Shown here: positions 31,198-32,713 of the stretch, one piece after another | Layout: the number at the start of each line of letters is the position of its first letter | Position numbering within the stretch: position 1 is the first letter of the stretch | Assembly (NCBI GenBank): GCA_015064625.1 | Contig: SVRW01000022.1 | Span: 1 to 32,713, forward strand | Source of the DNA: Oscillospiraceae bacterium | Lineage (GTDB): Bacteria > Bacillota > Clostridia > Oscillospirales > CAG-382 | Length of the DNA: 32,713 nucleotides | Direction of reading: 5' to 3' | Translations under genes and position numbers: made by a program | The notes under the pieces: model-generated | What the model was told of the DNA's origin: nothing | Database searches by the model: none | Seen by the model: the letters and a program-made list of their open reading frames with translations, nothing else

Positions 31198-32667
31198 TTA
31201 CTCAGCTACTTTTGCAAGTCTCTTCTTGGAAACAAGAACAACGCCTGCGCCGAGAACCATAAGTCCACCGATAAGGATGAACATTGTTGTACCAAATCCA
31301 CCGGTTTCAGGAAGCATGGAACCTGTTTTGTTAACAACGTGAACGCCTGAACCTGAAGAATATACGCCGTTGTTGAAAACGGAATCAAGGTTGCCGTCAG
31401 CGATGATGAATCTCTGACGAGCTGTGAGCTTGTTGTATCCGTCAGGAGCAACTGTTTCTTCAAGGTAATAAGTACCGTTGTCGAAACCAACAATTCTTAC
31501 TTTGCCGCCTTCAACTGCAATTTCAACGCCTGTTTCGTCTTCTCTTGCTCTGCGGTATGTAACACCGTCGTCCATGAGAACAACTTTGATTTCGTTTCCG
31601 CCTGTTGCTGCATCATAGATTTTGAATTTGGCACCTGTGATAAGAGTGTTCTGGGAGTCTGTTTTAACGATATCGATACCAAAGGTATATGTTTTTGTTT
31701 GGTCGTGTGTTGTTGTGTGTTCTTCACCGTATTCGAGCCATGCTTCGTTGGGGTTGCCGTCTGCGGAAACGATAGCGTTTCTGTTGAGCATTGCTTCGTA
31801 GTAAACGATGAGTTTATTGTTTGTTTCAAGAGAATCGCAGAGTTCTTTGGAGAATTCAACCTCGAAGGTGCATCCGCCTGTCAAACCTTCTGTTTTTACT
31901 GTGTAATCATCGTCGGGAGTAAGAACGGTTGTAACACCTGTGGAAGGATCGAGAAGCTCAACTCTGGAAACCTGCTTGTATGTGAGACCTGCGGACATTT
32001 TATCGTGGAGAATGAAGTTTTCTGCACCTGCGTGAACGCTGATTGTTGTGCGGAAGTTAACAGTTTGTCCGATGTCTGCTGTGTTCTGGTCAGCCCATTG
32101 ACCTGTGGAGTCTTCCTGAACCTGTTTGTCGATGGTGGGAATACCGTTTTTAGCATTGATGTATGCGTTGGGGTTTGTGGTGGTAAGACCGCAAAGAGCA
32201 CCCATGGTGGAATCAACAAGGTAGTAACCAAGTTCGAGACCTTCGAATTTACCGGAAGTGATGCCTGTTTCAGAATTTGTTGTTATAACAAATTCGCCTG
32301 CATTTTTTGAGGATTTAACAGCAGCGATGCCGTTTGCTTTTGCATAAGCAAAAGCGATTTTTGCAAATGCAGCAATTGTGTCTGCATCTTCTGCGCCCTT
32401 CCATGTAACGTAGCCTGCTTCGTCAATGGAAACGTAGGTAAGAGCTTCTGCTGTTGCGAAGAAGCCTGTCCAAGCGGAGTTTACCTTGTAGGAATATGCT
32501 CCAGATTCAGTGCTGTAGCTTTCGAGATCAAGAAGCTTGTAGATCTCGTAGGTTGCGTCGGTTCCAACACCGTTGATGGTTACGGAGCCTTCGCCTGCTG
32601 CGGAAACGGGGATTGCGAGAGTCATTATTAACATAACGACTGTGAGGAGGGATAAAAACTTTTTCAT
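31198..32667 (-). CDS. LPETG-anchored backbone (major) pilin
   Basis: This 489-aa surface protein has a signal peptide (residues 1-23, cut near VSAA), isopeptide-forming beta domains including a fimbrial D2-type region (about 180-320), and a C-terminal Cna-B-like domain with the E-box YYLEETVAPDGY (400-411). The end is LPETGG (452-457), a membrane helix and the basic tail KKRLAKVAE. A possible polymerisation Lys lies in PTIDKQV (about residue 180). The motif is not the canonical YPK form, so it is unproven. A weak AAAGGAC ribosome site precedes ATG 32667. Its promoter must lie beyond 32690, outside the window; only a long T-run is seen there. Confidence 0.93.
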   Translation of the reverse strand: MKKFLSLLTVVMLIMTLAIPVSAAGEGSVTINGVGTDATYEIYKLLDLESYSTESGAYSYKVNSAWTGFFATAEALTYVSIDEAGYVTWKGAEDADTIAAFAKIAFAYAKANGIAAVKSSKNAGEFVITTNSETGITSGKFEGLELGYYLVDSTMGALCGLTTTNPNAYINAKNGIPTIDKQVQEDSTGQWADQNTADIGQTVNFRTTISVHAGAENFILHDKMSAGLTYKQVSRVELLDPSTGVTTVLTPDDDYTVKTEGLTGGCTFEVEFSKELCDSLETNNKLIVYYEAMLNRNAIVSADGNPNEAWLEYGEEHTTTHDQTKTYTFGIDIVKTDSQNTLITGAKFKIYDAATGGNEIKVVLMDDGVTYRRAREDETGVEIAVEGGKVRIVGFDNGTYYLEETVAPDGYNKLTARQRFIIADGNLDSVFNNGVYSSGSGVHVVNKTGSMLPETGGFGTTMFILIGGLMVLGAGVVLVSKKRLAKVAE

Positions 32668-32713
32668 GTTTTTGAGTCCTTTCTGTTTTGTTTTTTTTTT
32701 TTTTCGTTTTTTT

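Noticed and set aside
32684..32713. Long T-run at the right edge as a terminator or slippage tract
   Set aside because: No stem is visible before the sequence ends, and homopolymers at contig edges are prone to sequencing error.

Overview
The window comes from an endospore-forming, low-GC, Gram-positive bacterium, most likely an uncultured Clostridia (Oscillospirales-like is my guess). The evidence is a complete spoIIIA operon, strong Shine-Dalgarno sites (AAGGAGG type), frequent TTG/GTG starts, sortase-assembled pilus genes and consensus sigma-A promoters (TTGACA/TTGAAA-17-TATAAT). No rRNA, tRNA, CRISPR array, transposase or integrase is visible.

Region 1 (1-442) is non-coding. It holds an imperfect 179-bp-period direct repeat with two copies of a dispersed 'CCGAATTC' repeat, and possibly a short leader ORF. 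Region 2 (443-14624, + strand) is a compact phage morphogenesis and lysis cassette: terminase small and large subunits, portal, a 35-aa basic protein, scaffold-like protein, decoration protein, major capsid protein, connector, a P22-gp10-like protein, a 972-aa tail fibre with a phosphoesterase-like domain, a holin-associated membrane protein, a Hol44-type holin, an amidase and a coiled-coil protein. There is no tape measure, tail tube or sheath, so the particle would be podovirus-like (short tail). There is also no integrase, repressor, recombinase or replication gene, and host-type repeats lie on both sides. It could be a domesticated, gene-transfer-agent-like particle locus, a defective prophage, or one arm of a prophage continuing left of base 1.

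Region 3 (14624-15124) is a non-coding block of two nearly identical tandem-hairpin arrays, a further long hairpin and the terminator of the convergent spoIIIA operon. Region 4 (15125-21279/21330, - strand) is a SpoVB-like flippase gene followed by spoIIIAA-AB-AC-AD-AE-AF-AG-AH, apparently one operon with very short spacers or overlaps. These proteins build the mother-cell-to-forespore channel needed for late forespore development.

Region 5 (21339-26616, + strand) holds housekeeping genes: glyA (own promoter, unusual leader hairpin), then pheS-pheT (own promoter, strong terminator). Region 6 (26731-28659, + strand) is an autoregulated-looking GntR/YtrA-type regulator with an ABC ATPase and an ABC-2-like permease, as in envelope-stress transporters. 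Region 7 (28673-32667, - strand) is a pilus locus: LPETG backbone pilin, class C sortase, Cna-B minor pilin without a recognisable LPXTG, and a sortase-fold protein that has apparently lost all three catalytic residues. A composite inverted repeat separates the backbone pilin from the rest.

The items most worth following up are the integrase-less podovirus-like cassette, the catalytically dead sortase paired with an atypical pilin, the tandem-hairpin arrays, the dispersed repeat family, and the phage proteins with odd domain content (zinc-ribbon portal, knob-tailed amidase, degenerate phosphoesterase).
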